Shown here in pieces: positions 1 through 5,385 of a stretch of DNA of 11,440 nt (positions are counted from its first letter, which is position 1; the number at the start of each line of letters is the position of its first letter). The translations under genes and the position numbers were made by a program. The stretch comes from an uncultured Rhodospirillaceae bacterium (GTDB taxonomy: Bacteria; Pseudomonadota; Alphaproteobacteria; MPNO01): contig CALGIA010000113.1 of the NCBI GenBank assembly GCA_937916005.1, forward strand, positions 1 through 11,440, given 5' to 3'. The notes beneath the pieces are model-generated. The model saw nothing but the letters and a program-made list of their open reading frames with translations, searched no databases and was not told where the DNA came from.

Positions 1-514
1 GCGTCAGCTTGCCTTCGACTTCGAGCACGCGCTGGATCACGAACATCACGTCGGGCCGGCCGGCGTCATATTCGTCGAACACCAAAGCGCAAGGCGACTG
101 CAGAGCCCAGGGTAAAATGCCTTCCCTGAATTCCGTAACCTGCTTGCCGTCACGCAGCACGATTGCGTCCTTGCCGATCAAATCGATGCGGCTGATATGG
201 CTATCCAGATTGATCCGGATACACGGCCAATTCAATCGCGCGGCGACTTGTTCGATATGGGTCGACTTGCCGGTGCCGTGATAACCCTGAATCAGGAGCC
301 GCCGGTTATGGGCGAATGCAACGAGAATTGCGACCGTCGTTTCCTTGTCGAAACAATATGTCGCGTCTATATCGGGTACGTTTTCCGACCGTTCGCTGAA
401 CGCCGGCACCTTCATATCAATGTCAATTCCGAACATCTCGCGAACGGAAATTTCGATATCAGGCATATCCAGGGTAACGCCGTTGGCGCCCCCGTTGGCT
501 TTTTGTGATGACAT
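1..514 (-). CDS. cobS: Cobaltochelatase subunit CobS, MoxR-type AAA+ ATPase (partial, C-terminus beyond left edge)
   Basis: CobS is the ATPase subunit of the aerobic cobalt chelatase. With CobT and CobN it inserts cobalt into hydrogenobyrinic acid a,c-diamide in late-insertion cobalamin synthesis, in the cytoplasm. The 171 visible residues match CobS closely from memory. A Walker A motif, GYHGTGKST, lies at residues 77-85, followed by HIEQVAARLNWPC and the INLDSHISRIDLIGKD segment. Walker B, ALVFDEYD, is at 143-150, followed by AGRPDVMFVIQRVLE. The reading frame is open to the window edge, so roughly the last half of a usual protein of about 330 residues is missing. The ATG at 514 has GAGGAA nine bases upstream. 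It starts 21 bases after the J-domain gene stop, so the two are probably co-transcribed. cobT would be expected just outside the window. Identification is very secure. Confidence 0.96.
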   Translation of the reverse strand, partial: MSSQKANGGANGVTLDMPDIEISVREMFGIDIDMKVPAFSERSENVPDIDATYCFDKETTVAILVAFAHNRRLLIQGYHGTGKSTHIEQVAARLNWPCIRINLDSHISRIDLIGKDAIVLRDGKQVTEFREGILPWALQSPCALVFDEYDAGRPDVMFVIQRVLEVEGKLT

Positions 515-535
515 ATACTGGGATTCCTCGATCTA

Positions 536-1180
536 CTAACGGGGTTCCACCTGGAGCCACTCGCTGCGCTTTAGTGTTGAATAGGCGTCATTGATTAGTT
601 TTAACCGTTCTTCCGCCTTCTTGTCGCCCCCGTTCGCGTCTGGATGGAGCCGTTTTACCAGTTCTTTGTATCGAATCTTTATCTGATCCGCGTTTACGGG
701 CGGCGCAAGATCAAGCATCGCCAGCGCTTTTTGTTCCTCAGTCTCCGGCTCCCAAGACTTGGGGGCTGAACCATTTCGGGCGCCATTCGCTGTTCCAACG
801 CTTTCATAAACTTCGAAAACGTCCCGGATTTCAGGGCCTTCGCCATTCGCCCGGAAGGCGCCGCTGGTTCCGAATGGCCAGGTGGGCCGCCGCCAAGTCA
901 CATCAGCACGCCGATGGGCTTCGATTTCCGGCTCACTGAGCCCGGCATAATAGTCCCATGCGGCGTTATACGCGCGCACGTGGTCAAGGCAAAGCCAAAT
1001 GAAGCTTTTCAGATCGCGGCGCGATAATGGCGCACGATGAATTGCTTCCGCTGCACAGCCAGGGGCGGCACAGATCCCATCAGCACCCAAGGGCTGATCC
1101 GCCGCTATCAGGCTCCAAATATCCGTATTTCTATCCACGGCACACAGTATGGGGACCCGGGGATGGGGTTGCAAGCTCAC
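536..1180 (-). CDS. J-domain (DnaJ-like) protein with N-terminal Cys/His motif, GTG start
   Basis: This 214-residue protein carries a C-terminal J domain at about residues 151-207, with the HPD tripeptide at 179-181 that stimulates Hsp70/DnaK ATPase. There is no G/F region, DnaJ zinc finger or substrate-binding domain, so it is not DnaJ itself. The N-terminal part has C38 and C42, then C64 and H67 in WLCLDHV, an arrangement that could bind a metal. This part is shared, as I recall, by a J-domain family found beside cobS and cobT in alphaproteobacteria. The start is GTG at 1180, with AAGGAA five bases upstream; no ATG fits. It follows the DUF2889 stop by 34 bases and precedes cobS by 21, so it is mid-operon. 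A role in assembling or remodelling the cobaltochelatase is inference from position only. Confidence 0.9.
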   Translation of the reverse strand: MSLQPHPRVPILCAVDRNTDIWSLIAADQPLGADGICAAPGCAAEAIHRAPLSRRDLKSFIWLCLDHVRAYNAAWDYYAGLSEPEIEAHRRADVTWRRPTWPFGTSGAFRANGEGPEIRDVFEVYESVGTANGARNGSAPKSWEPETEEQKALAMLDLAPPVNADQIKIRYKELVKRLHPDANGGDKKAEERLKLINDAYSTLKRSEWLQVEPR

Positions 1181-1214
1181 TAAAGTTCCTTAAAAACGTC
1201 CGAATTCCGCATAA

Positions 1215-1766
1215 TCACGCCCCGGTATAGTAATCCGGAAAGTCCGTCCGCACGATTTCGCCATCGCTGCTCCATGCATGGCAGGTATTCAGCGGCGGTT
1301 TGATCCCTTCTTCCTTGCTTTTCTTCCTGGGGCCGGATTTGGACCATAGGACGGTATGGAACGCGACAGTCGCAATCGGGCGCAACAGATCGACAAGATG
1401 CGCACAGCCTTGCACTCCGCCAAGCCGCTGGCGAACATCACGGTTCCATCCCGGCCCAATCGTGAGGCCTGCAAGCTTGTCGAAGCCGGGGATGATATTT
1501 CCGCATAGCTGGAACGGCGTGACATCCATCACCGTTTCAACATTTCGGATGACGATATTCTCATCCACGGTCAGACGCAGCCACATATCGTGAAACGGGT
1601 CACCCGCGGCCATCATCCCCCGGTATTTATTTTCAAATGCGTAAGACTTGGCGTCGGTAAGATGCCCTTCGATATCCCACATTCCATCATCGCGCGCAAA
1701 ACTGCGGCACTCTATCGCCCTGGTGTGAATGGGCTCGCGCGTCACCGGAGGCGGTGTAAGCGGCAT
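1215..1766 (-). CDS. DUF2889 domain-containing protein
   Basis: This 183-residue soluble protein belongs to the DUF2889 family, whose function is unknown. Recognisable family segments are WDIEGHLTDAKSY (30-42), the GPGW segment (104-107), GCAHLVDLLRPIATVAF (120-136) and TCHAWSSDGE (161-170), near a C-terminus ending in an aromatic FPDYY stretch. No signal peptide or membrane segment is seen. Start codons further upstream are in frame (ATG at 1778 and 1787, TTG at 1790). I chose the ATG at 1766 because GGAG (1776-1773) sits six bases before it, and because the predicted transcription start near 1798 would leave the earliest candidate almost no leader. It is the first gene of an apparent operon with the J-domain gene and cobS. 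Any link to cobalamin synthesis is inferred from gene order only. Confidence 0.87.
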   Translation of the reverse strand: MPLTPPPVTREPIHTRAIECRSFARDDGMWDIEGHLTDAKSYAFENKYRGMMAAGDPFHDMWLRLTVDENIVIRNVETVMDVTPFQLCGNIIPGFDKLAGLTIGPGWNRDVRQRLGGVQGCAHLVDLLRPIATVAFHTVLWSKSGPRKKSKEEGIKPPLNTCHAWSSDGEIVRTDFPDYYTGA

Positions 1767-1804
1767 TTTTGTCTCCATGTGGATCATCAAATCGGAAGCC
1801 AGGC

Positions 1805-1832
1805 ACTATACGCAGCGCGACAATTTGGTCAA
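1805..1832 (-). promoter_or_regulatory. Sigma70-type promoter for the DUF2889-J-domain-cobS operon
   Basis: On the minus strand a -35 element TTGACC (1832-1827) and a -10 element TATAGT (1810-1805) are separated by 16 bases. Each matches consensus at five of six positions. Transcription would begin near 1798, giving a leader of about 32 bases before the chosen ATG at 1766. This is the strongest housekeeping promoter seen in the window. Prediction is by motif only. Confidence 0.7.
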
Positions 1833-1846
1833 CGATCCCGAATGGC

Positions 1847-1875
1847 TTGCCGCGCCCCGCCGGGTCCCATAAAAC
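1847..1875 (+). promoter_or_regulatory. Possible promoter for the CoA-ligase-like / LplA-like operon
   Basis: On the plus strand TTGCCG (1847-1852) and TAAAAC (1870-1875) are 17 bases apart. Each matches the sigma70 consensus at four of six positions. A start near 1882 would give a leader of about 20 bases carrying AGAGGAAGG (1887-1895) ahead of the ATG at 1904. The motifs are weak, and in the 137-base divergent region another arrangement is possible. Confidence 0.35.
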
Positions 1876-1903
1876 AATCCGGAATGAGAGGAAGGCAAAA
1901 CCC

Positions 1904-3085
1904 ATGGTTTTTCCGCTCGATGCGGTCAATCGGATGCTGGACCGGCTTGGGTCACATTCGTTTTACGGGAACCGGTTGCCCGGCGCGGTTTCCAGCGAAG
2001 CGGAATTCGCCGATGCCGTCCCGCTGATGACTCGAGGCGATTTCGTCGCCGAAATGGAAAAGCCGGGCTACGGGGCCTTCGGGGGCGCAAGACCGGTGCG
2101 CATGAATATGAGCCCCATGGGGCATTCATTGGTTCCCGCCATGCAGAGCGCGGGCGATATCGCCAATATTGTCGCCGCCTGCCGGACTCATCTGGATGCT
2201 TGCGGGGTCACCGAAGACGATGTTTGCGCCGTCACATTCGGCTATCACCTGTTCGTTGCCGGACTGTTCTACCAGACCCAGATGGAAGCCCATGGGGTGG
2301 CCTGTATCCCACTGGGACCCGGCGAGGCGGAACGGGCGGTGGAAATATGCGCCAAACACAACGTCACCGTACTGGCCGGAAATCCGTCATTTTCATTGCG
2401 TCTGATTGAAGTCGGATTGACGCCGCCCCGAGTGTTTTTCGCCGGCGGCGAGGCTTTCACCGGAAACCCGGCCCTTTATGGCGCCGTGCGTGCCGCCATG
2501 CCCGATACCATTCTTGTGGATGCGTTTTCATTATCCGAATTCCTTCCCGTGGCCCGCACATTTCCCGGCGGCGACGGCGTGCATGTTTTCGATGAGTTGG
2601 TGCATGCCGAGGTCATCGACCCGGAAAGCGGGCTGCCCGTACCCGATGGCGAACGGGGCGAGTTGGTGCTGACACATCTCAAGAAGGAAGCCCAGCCGTT
2701 GATCCGCTATCGTACAGGTGATTTGACCATAAGGCGCACCACCGACCCTGTGTGCGGGCGGGTCATAAATCTGCCGCGCGTGGTTTTTGGCCGAACCGAC
2801 AATATGGTCAAGATCAAAGGCGTCAAACTTTATCCGTCGGAGATTCGCGCCGTGCTGCTGGGAGTGGAGGGGATTTCCGGGAAATACTGCATCTCGGTGA
2901 CATCGGGCCCCGGCGGCAGCGACCGGGTCGCGCTGCGGCTGGAAGGCCCGGGCGGTGATGACGTCATCGAGGAAATTTCACGGCGTTTCAAATCCCAGAC
3001 CCTCATTTCCGCCGACGAAATCACGCTGATCGACGAATTACCCGATGGCGCGCTGGTCACTGACAACCGTAGAGGCCCCACATGA
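1904..3085 (+). CDS. Phenylacetate-CoA ligase (PaaK)-like protein of the AMP-forming superfamily, with altered ATP motifs
   Basis: This 393-residue cytoplasmic protein resembles PaaK-type acyl-CoA ligases, which adenylate an aryl or acyl acid and transfer it to CoA. Matching segments are PLMTRGDF (40-47), FGYHLFVAGLFY (112-123), FFAGGEAFTG (178-187), SLSE (209-212), the run from EVIDPESG through GERGELVLT (236-257), YRTGDL (269-274, with the expected Asp at 273) and GRTDNMVKIKGVKLYPSEI (296-314). Where PaaK has its glycine-rich SSGTTGKP phosphate loop, this protein reads SPMGHSLVP (70-78). The C-terminal lysine of GKAxR also has no counterpart in the tail after ELPDG (residues 378-393). It is somewhat shorter than the usual 430-440. 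The start at 1904 has AGAGGAAGG eight bases upstream; earlier in-frame ATGs lack such a site. Its stop overlaps the start of the LplA-like gene. Fold assignment is secure; ligase activity is doubtful and the substrate is unknown. Confidence 0.85.
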   Translation: MVFPLDAVNRMLDRLGSHSFYGNRLPGAVSSEAEFADAVPLMTRGDFVAEMEKPGYGAFGGARPVRMNMSPMGHSLVPAMQSAGDIANIVAACRTHLDACGVTEDDVCAVTFGYHLFVAGLFYQTQMEAHGVACIPLGPGEAERAVEICAKHNVTVLAGNPSFSLRLIEVGLTPPRVFFAGGEAFTGNPALYGAVRAAMPDTILVDAFSLSEFLPVARTFPGGDGVHVFDELVHAEVIDPESGLPVPDGERGELVLTHLKKEAQPLIRYRTGDLTIRRTTDPVCGRVINLPRVVFGRTDNMVKIKGVKLYPSEIRAVLLGVEGISGKYCISVTSGPGGSDRVALRLEGPGGDDVIEEISRRFKSQTLISADEITLIDELPDGALVTDNRRGPT

Positions 3086-4185
3086 GCGACTGGCGTTTTA
3101 TCATCGATCACAATTCATACGCCGATTTCTCGGTGTCCGTCTCACCGGCGATCGAAAGAGCCGTGGTGACGGGAGAATCACCCCCGACGGTCTATCTGTG
3201 CATGTTCGACGCGGATTCGATCACCATCGGCGTCAATGAAGACCCGGAACAAGCGCTCGACCTGGCATTCTGCGATCAGCACAAAATCGCCTTTCGCCGG
3301 CGCCTGAACGGCGGTGGCGCGATATATGCAGGAAAAGGCTCCGCATTGATCGTTTTGACGCTCAAAACAGACCATGACAGAGTCCCGGAGACCTCGGCGG
3401 AGGCATTTCCCCAGATCTTAACGGCATTTGCCGAGACTTTTGCCCGCCGATACGGTTTTGCCGCCGAATATCGGCCGCTGAATGATATTCAGGTCGAAGG
3501 CCGCAAGCTGGTGCCCACATCGCTGAAAATCGAAAATGGGGTCATGACCCTTCGTATCGTGGTCAATCTGAAACCCATCGACACAGAGATGGCGGGCCGG
3601 GCCATGCCCATGCCGCCGGAAAAAGTGCAGGACAAGGAACTCAAGGATCTGACGTCGCGCTTTACCTGGCTGGAACGGGAAGCGAAACGCGAAATTTCCG
3701 ATGCGGAACTGGAAGCCTTTACGCTGGAATGCATCGAATATGCCTTTGGTGAAACCGATCTCAACCGCTCGGGGTTGACGGCGGCGGAAAACATTTACGC
3801 CGAGGAATTCCGAACCCAATTCGAATCCGACAACTGGCTGTTCGGCAAAAGCGAGCGCAACCGTTTTGGCGACATGCTCCGGCCAGGCGACACGGTCGGG
3901 CGCGGCCGGGTCAAGGCAATGGGCGGGATGATCCGCGCGACATTGGCGGTTCGCGACGGACGGGTTCTGCACGCGATCATCAACGGCGACTGGCATCCAC
4001 GCCCCATCGACGCCATCGCCTGGCTGGAGGATGAACTGACCGGCATAGTGGCGGAACCGGCGGCGCTGAATGACTGCGCCGGCGCATTTCTCGACCGCAC
4101 CGACATAGAATTCGCCGGCGTTGAAAAGGCCGATCTGGGCGCCGCGCTTGAAAAAGCCCTGGCCGATCAGAAACCCGGTGTCTGA
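3082..4185 (+). CDS. Lipoate-protein ligase A-like protein (BPL/LplA/LipB fold)
   Basis: The family activates lipoate or octanoate as an acyl-adenylate and attaches it to a lysine of a lipoyl domain. The 367 residues comprise an N-terminal catalytic domain (about 1-235) and a C-terminal accessory domain (about 240-350) that includes NWLFGKSERNRF (251-262), like the LplA accessory domain. The ligand-binding segment is RRRLNGGGAIYAGKG (72-86), and NDIQVEGRK (134-142) supplies the conserved lysine, K142, equivalent to K133 of E. coli LplA. Two deviations are seen: Asn76 stands where LplA usually has Ser, and the following His-Asp (FHDLGN in E. coli) is replaced by YAGKGS. The ATG at 3082 overlaps the TGA of the PaaK-like gene, indicating translational coupling. 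Lipoylation is the default function, but the partner and the changed pocket suggest another acyl group or target. Confidence 0.87.
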   Translation: MSDWRFIIDHNSYADFSVSVSPAIERAVVTGESPPTVYLCMFDADSITIGVNEDPEQALDLAFCDQHKIAFRRRLNGGGAIYAGKGSALIVLTLKTDHDRVPETSAEAFPQILTAFAETFARRYGFAAEYRPLNDIQVEGRKLVPTSLKIENGVMTLRIVVNLKPIDTEMAGRAMPMPPEKVQDKELKDLTSRFTWLEREAKREISDAELEAFTLECIEYAFGETDLNRSGLTAAENIYAEEFRTQFESDNWLFGKSERNRFGDMLRPGDTVGRGRVKAMGGMIRATLAVRDGRVLHAIINGDWHPRPIDAIAWLEDELTGIVAEPAALNDCAGAFLDRTDIEFAGVEKADLGAALEKALADQKPGV

Positions 4186-4188
4186 AAA

Positions 4189-4581
4189 ATGCAGGGCGCG
4201 CCCGACCCCGACGATTTACCGGCGGTCCCCGGCGCATATGTATTGATCATTGAAACTGAAATTCCGATTTTCGTGACGATCGGCAGCCTGCCGGCAACCA
4301 CACTGCCCCCAGGACGATACGCCTACGCGGGCAGCGCCCGTGGACCGGGCGGTATCCGCGCACGGGTACGCCGTCATCTTCGCAAAGACAAGAAGCCGCA
4401 CTGGCATATCGACCGGGTTACCGCCGTGGCCGAAATTATCGATGTGCAGACCTTCCTCGGCGGCGATGAATGCCGCCTGGTGGCCGAATTAATGGCCAAG
4501 CCGGGCGCTCATCACCCAATCACCGGTTTTGGCAGTTCGGATTGCCGGAATTGCGCGTCACATTTCATCGCGCTGGGTTAA
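4189..4581 (+). CDS. DUF123 / GIY-YIG nuclease-like domain protein
   Basis: This 130-residue protein consists of one DUF123 domain, a GIY-YIG-related fold found alone in bacteria and fused to endonuclease III in some archaea. The first strand is VPGAYVLII (13-21) and the second is GRYAYAGSARGPGG (42-55), the counterpart of the YIG strand. RARVRRHLR (57-65), HWHID (71-75), the E93/C94 pair and the C-terminal FGSSDCRNCASH (114-125) are all characteristic. Nuclease activity has not, to my knowledge, been clearly shown for stand-alone members. The start follows the LplA-like stop by three bases and has only A-rich sequence ahead, so translation probably depends on coupling. It ends three bases from the convergent gapR stop. 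It is the third gene of the PaaK-like/LplA-like unit; whether it shares their pathway is unknown. Confidence 0.86.
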   Translation: MQGAPDPDDLPAVPGAYVLIIETEIPIFVTIGSLPATTLPPGRYAYAGSARGPGGIRARVRRHLRKDKKPHWHIDRVTAVAEIIDVQTFLGGDECRLVAELMAKPGAHHPITGFGSSDCRNCASHFIALG

Positions 4582-4584
4582 CGC

Positions 4585-4875
4585 TTACTCTGCGGCAGCG
4601 GCAGCGATCTCGGCCGTGTCGATGCCGGAAGACTGCACCATGCCGAGCGCAATCAGATAGGTATCGAGGAGCATTTCCTGTTCCTGACGATCACTGTCTT
4701 CCATTTTGCGCAGCCGAATGACCTGGCGCATGATTTTGGGATCAAAGCCGGTTCCCTTGGCCTCGGAAAAAACCTCCTTGATATCAGCGCCGAGTTCGGC
4801 CCTTTCCTCTTCCAGCCGCTCAATTCGTTCAATAAATGAGCGAAGCCTTTCCTGTGCGGCGTCACCGTCAGCCAT
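4585..4875 (-). CDS. gapR: GapR family nucleoid-associated protein (DUF2312)
   Basis: This 96-residue protein matches DUF2312/GapR. In Caulobacter GapR is an essential nucleoid protein that binds AT-rich or overtwisted DNA ahead of replication and transcription and stimulates type II topoisomerases. The N-terminal half is a charged helix predicted to form a coiled coil (about 7-40, LRSFIERIERLEEERAEL). The diagnostic basic segment GTGFDPKIMRQVIRLRK is at 41-57, followed by RQEQEMLLDTYLIALG (63-78) and a short alanine-rich tail. The start at 4875 was chosen because GGGAGAGA precedes it closely; an upstream in-frame start at 4923 has no such site. A terminator-like hairpin separates it from the DUF1244 gene, so it probably has its own promoter within 4876-4928, though I could not pick one out with confidence. 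Confidence 0.94.
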   Translation of the reverse strand: MADGDAAQERLRSFIERIERLEEERAELGADIKEVFSEAKGTGFDPKIMRQVIRLRKMEDSDRQEQEMLLDTYLIALGMVQSSGIDTAEIAAAAAE

Positions 4876-4928
4876 GATCGTCTCTCCCTTACACAAAATC
4901 CCCGAACCGGGAGTCAGGACCATAAAGA

Positions 4929-4962
4929 ACCCGGCCCCGAATCAGAATGATCGGGACCGGGT
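4929..4962 (-). terminator. Rho-independent terminator-like hairpin downstream of the DUF1244 gene
   Basis: On the minus strand ACCCGGTCCCGA (4962-4951) pairs with TCGGGGCCGGGT (4940-4929) across a 10-base loop, then comes TTCTTTAT. All 12 pairs form in the minus-strand RNA, including one U-G wobble. In plus-strand RNA the same position would be a C-A mismatch, which supports a minus-strand role. The T-tract is interrupted, so termination may be partial. It would separate the 7340-4998 operon from gapR. Confidence 0.7.
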
Positions 4963-4976
4963 AAGGGCGAAATAGC

Positions 4977-4985
4977 TGTGGATAA
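4977..4985 (-). promoter_or_regulatory. Perfect-consensus DnaA box upstream of gapR
   Basis: The minus strand reads TTATCCACA (4985-4977), an exact match to the high-affinity DnaA box. It lies in the 122-base region between the DUF1244 stop and the gapR start. A fixed 9-mer on either strand is expected about once per 130 kb, so chance placement in a region this short is unlikely but possible. No second perfect box was noticed in the window. Binding is inferred from the motif only. Confidence 0.5.
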
Positions 4986-4997
4986 GCGGCTAATAAC

Positions 4998-5312
4998 TTA
5001 ACCGTCGGTGGTCAGGGCCGGGTTGGCCATAACTTCCTTGAAATGCGCCTGTTGTTCGGCGCTGGCTTCGGCTTGATGGTTCGATTTCCATTCGTCATAG
5101 GGCATGCCATAAACATGCTCCCTCGCCTCATCCATGGACAGTTCCACACCGCGGTCCTTGGCCGCGGCGACCATCCATTTGCTGAGACAGTTCCGGCAGA
5201 AGCCGGACAGGTTCATCAAATCAATATTTTGTACATCCTTGCGCTTCTGGAAATGGCCGATCAATGTTCGAAAAGCGGCGGCTTCCAGCTCTGTTTGGGT
5301 CTGTTGGTCCAT
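4998..5312 (-). CDS. DUF1244 domain-containing protein
   Basis: This 104-residue protein belongs to the DUF1244 family, small cytoplasmic proteins of unknown function common in proteobacteria. The family core is visible as FRTLIGHFQKRKDVQNIDLM (14-33) and LSGFCRNCLSKW (35-46), with a CxxC pair at C39 and C42, then HVYGMPYDEWK (66-76). The CxxC could bind metal or act in redox chemistry, but nothing here proves it. The ATG at 5312 is preceded by AGGAGGA at near-ideal spacing. The upstream in-frame extension to 5369 overlaps hairpin-forming sequence and has no comparable ribosome-binding site. It follows the carboxylate-amine ligase gene by 73 bases and is followed by a terminator-like hairpin, so it is probably the last gene of that operon. 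Confidence 0.91.
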   Translation of the reverse strand: MDQQTQTELEAAAFRTLIGHFQKRKDVQNIDLMNLSGFCRNCLSKWMVAAAKDRGVELSMDEAREHVYGMPYDEWKSNHQAEASAEQQAHFKEVMANPALTTDG

Positions 5313-5343
5313 CCTGTCCTCCTGAATGCGGGTAACAGGGATA

Positions 5344-5379
5344 TTGGACCAGCGGCCCCTGATGTCCAACCCCGGACAT
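5344..5379 (-). promoter_or_regulatory. Pair of mutually exclusive hairpins ahead of the DUF1244 gene
   Basis: In minus-strand RNA, ATGTCC (5379-5374) can pair with GGACAT (5367-5362) across GGGGTT. Alternatively TTGGAC (5369-5364) can pair with GTCCAA (5349-5344), extended by CAG/CTG (5361-5359 with 5352-5350) around a two-base bulge. The two stems share bases 5364-5367, so only one can form at a time. They lie between the ligase stop at 5386 and the DUF1244 ribosome-binding site. The run of T lies before the first stem, so neither hairpin is a classical terminator in this direction. A role in attenuation, processing or RNA stability is inference. Confidence 0.35.
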
Positions 5380-5385
5380 AAAAAA

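Noticed and set aside
1778..1786. Near-match to a DnaA box (TGTGGATCA) in the divergent region before DUF2889
   Set aside because: One of nine bases differs, and it lies in the short leader close to the start codon; single mismatched boxes are common by chance.
1769..1903. N-terminal extension of the PaaK-like protein by 45 residues
   Set aside because: The extension has no PaaK similarity, overlaps the divergent promoters, and has no ribosome-binding site. AGAGGAAGG clearly marks the ATG at 1904.
3418..3996. Minus-strand open frame of 192 codons
   Set aside because: It is a shadow of the LplA-like gene on the opposite strand and has no recognisable motif.
5374..5385. Possible terminator at the end of the carboxylate-amine ligase gene
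   Set aside because: In the minus-strand transcript the T-run precedes the hairpin, the wrong order for Rho-independent termination.
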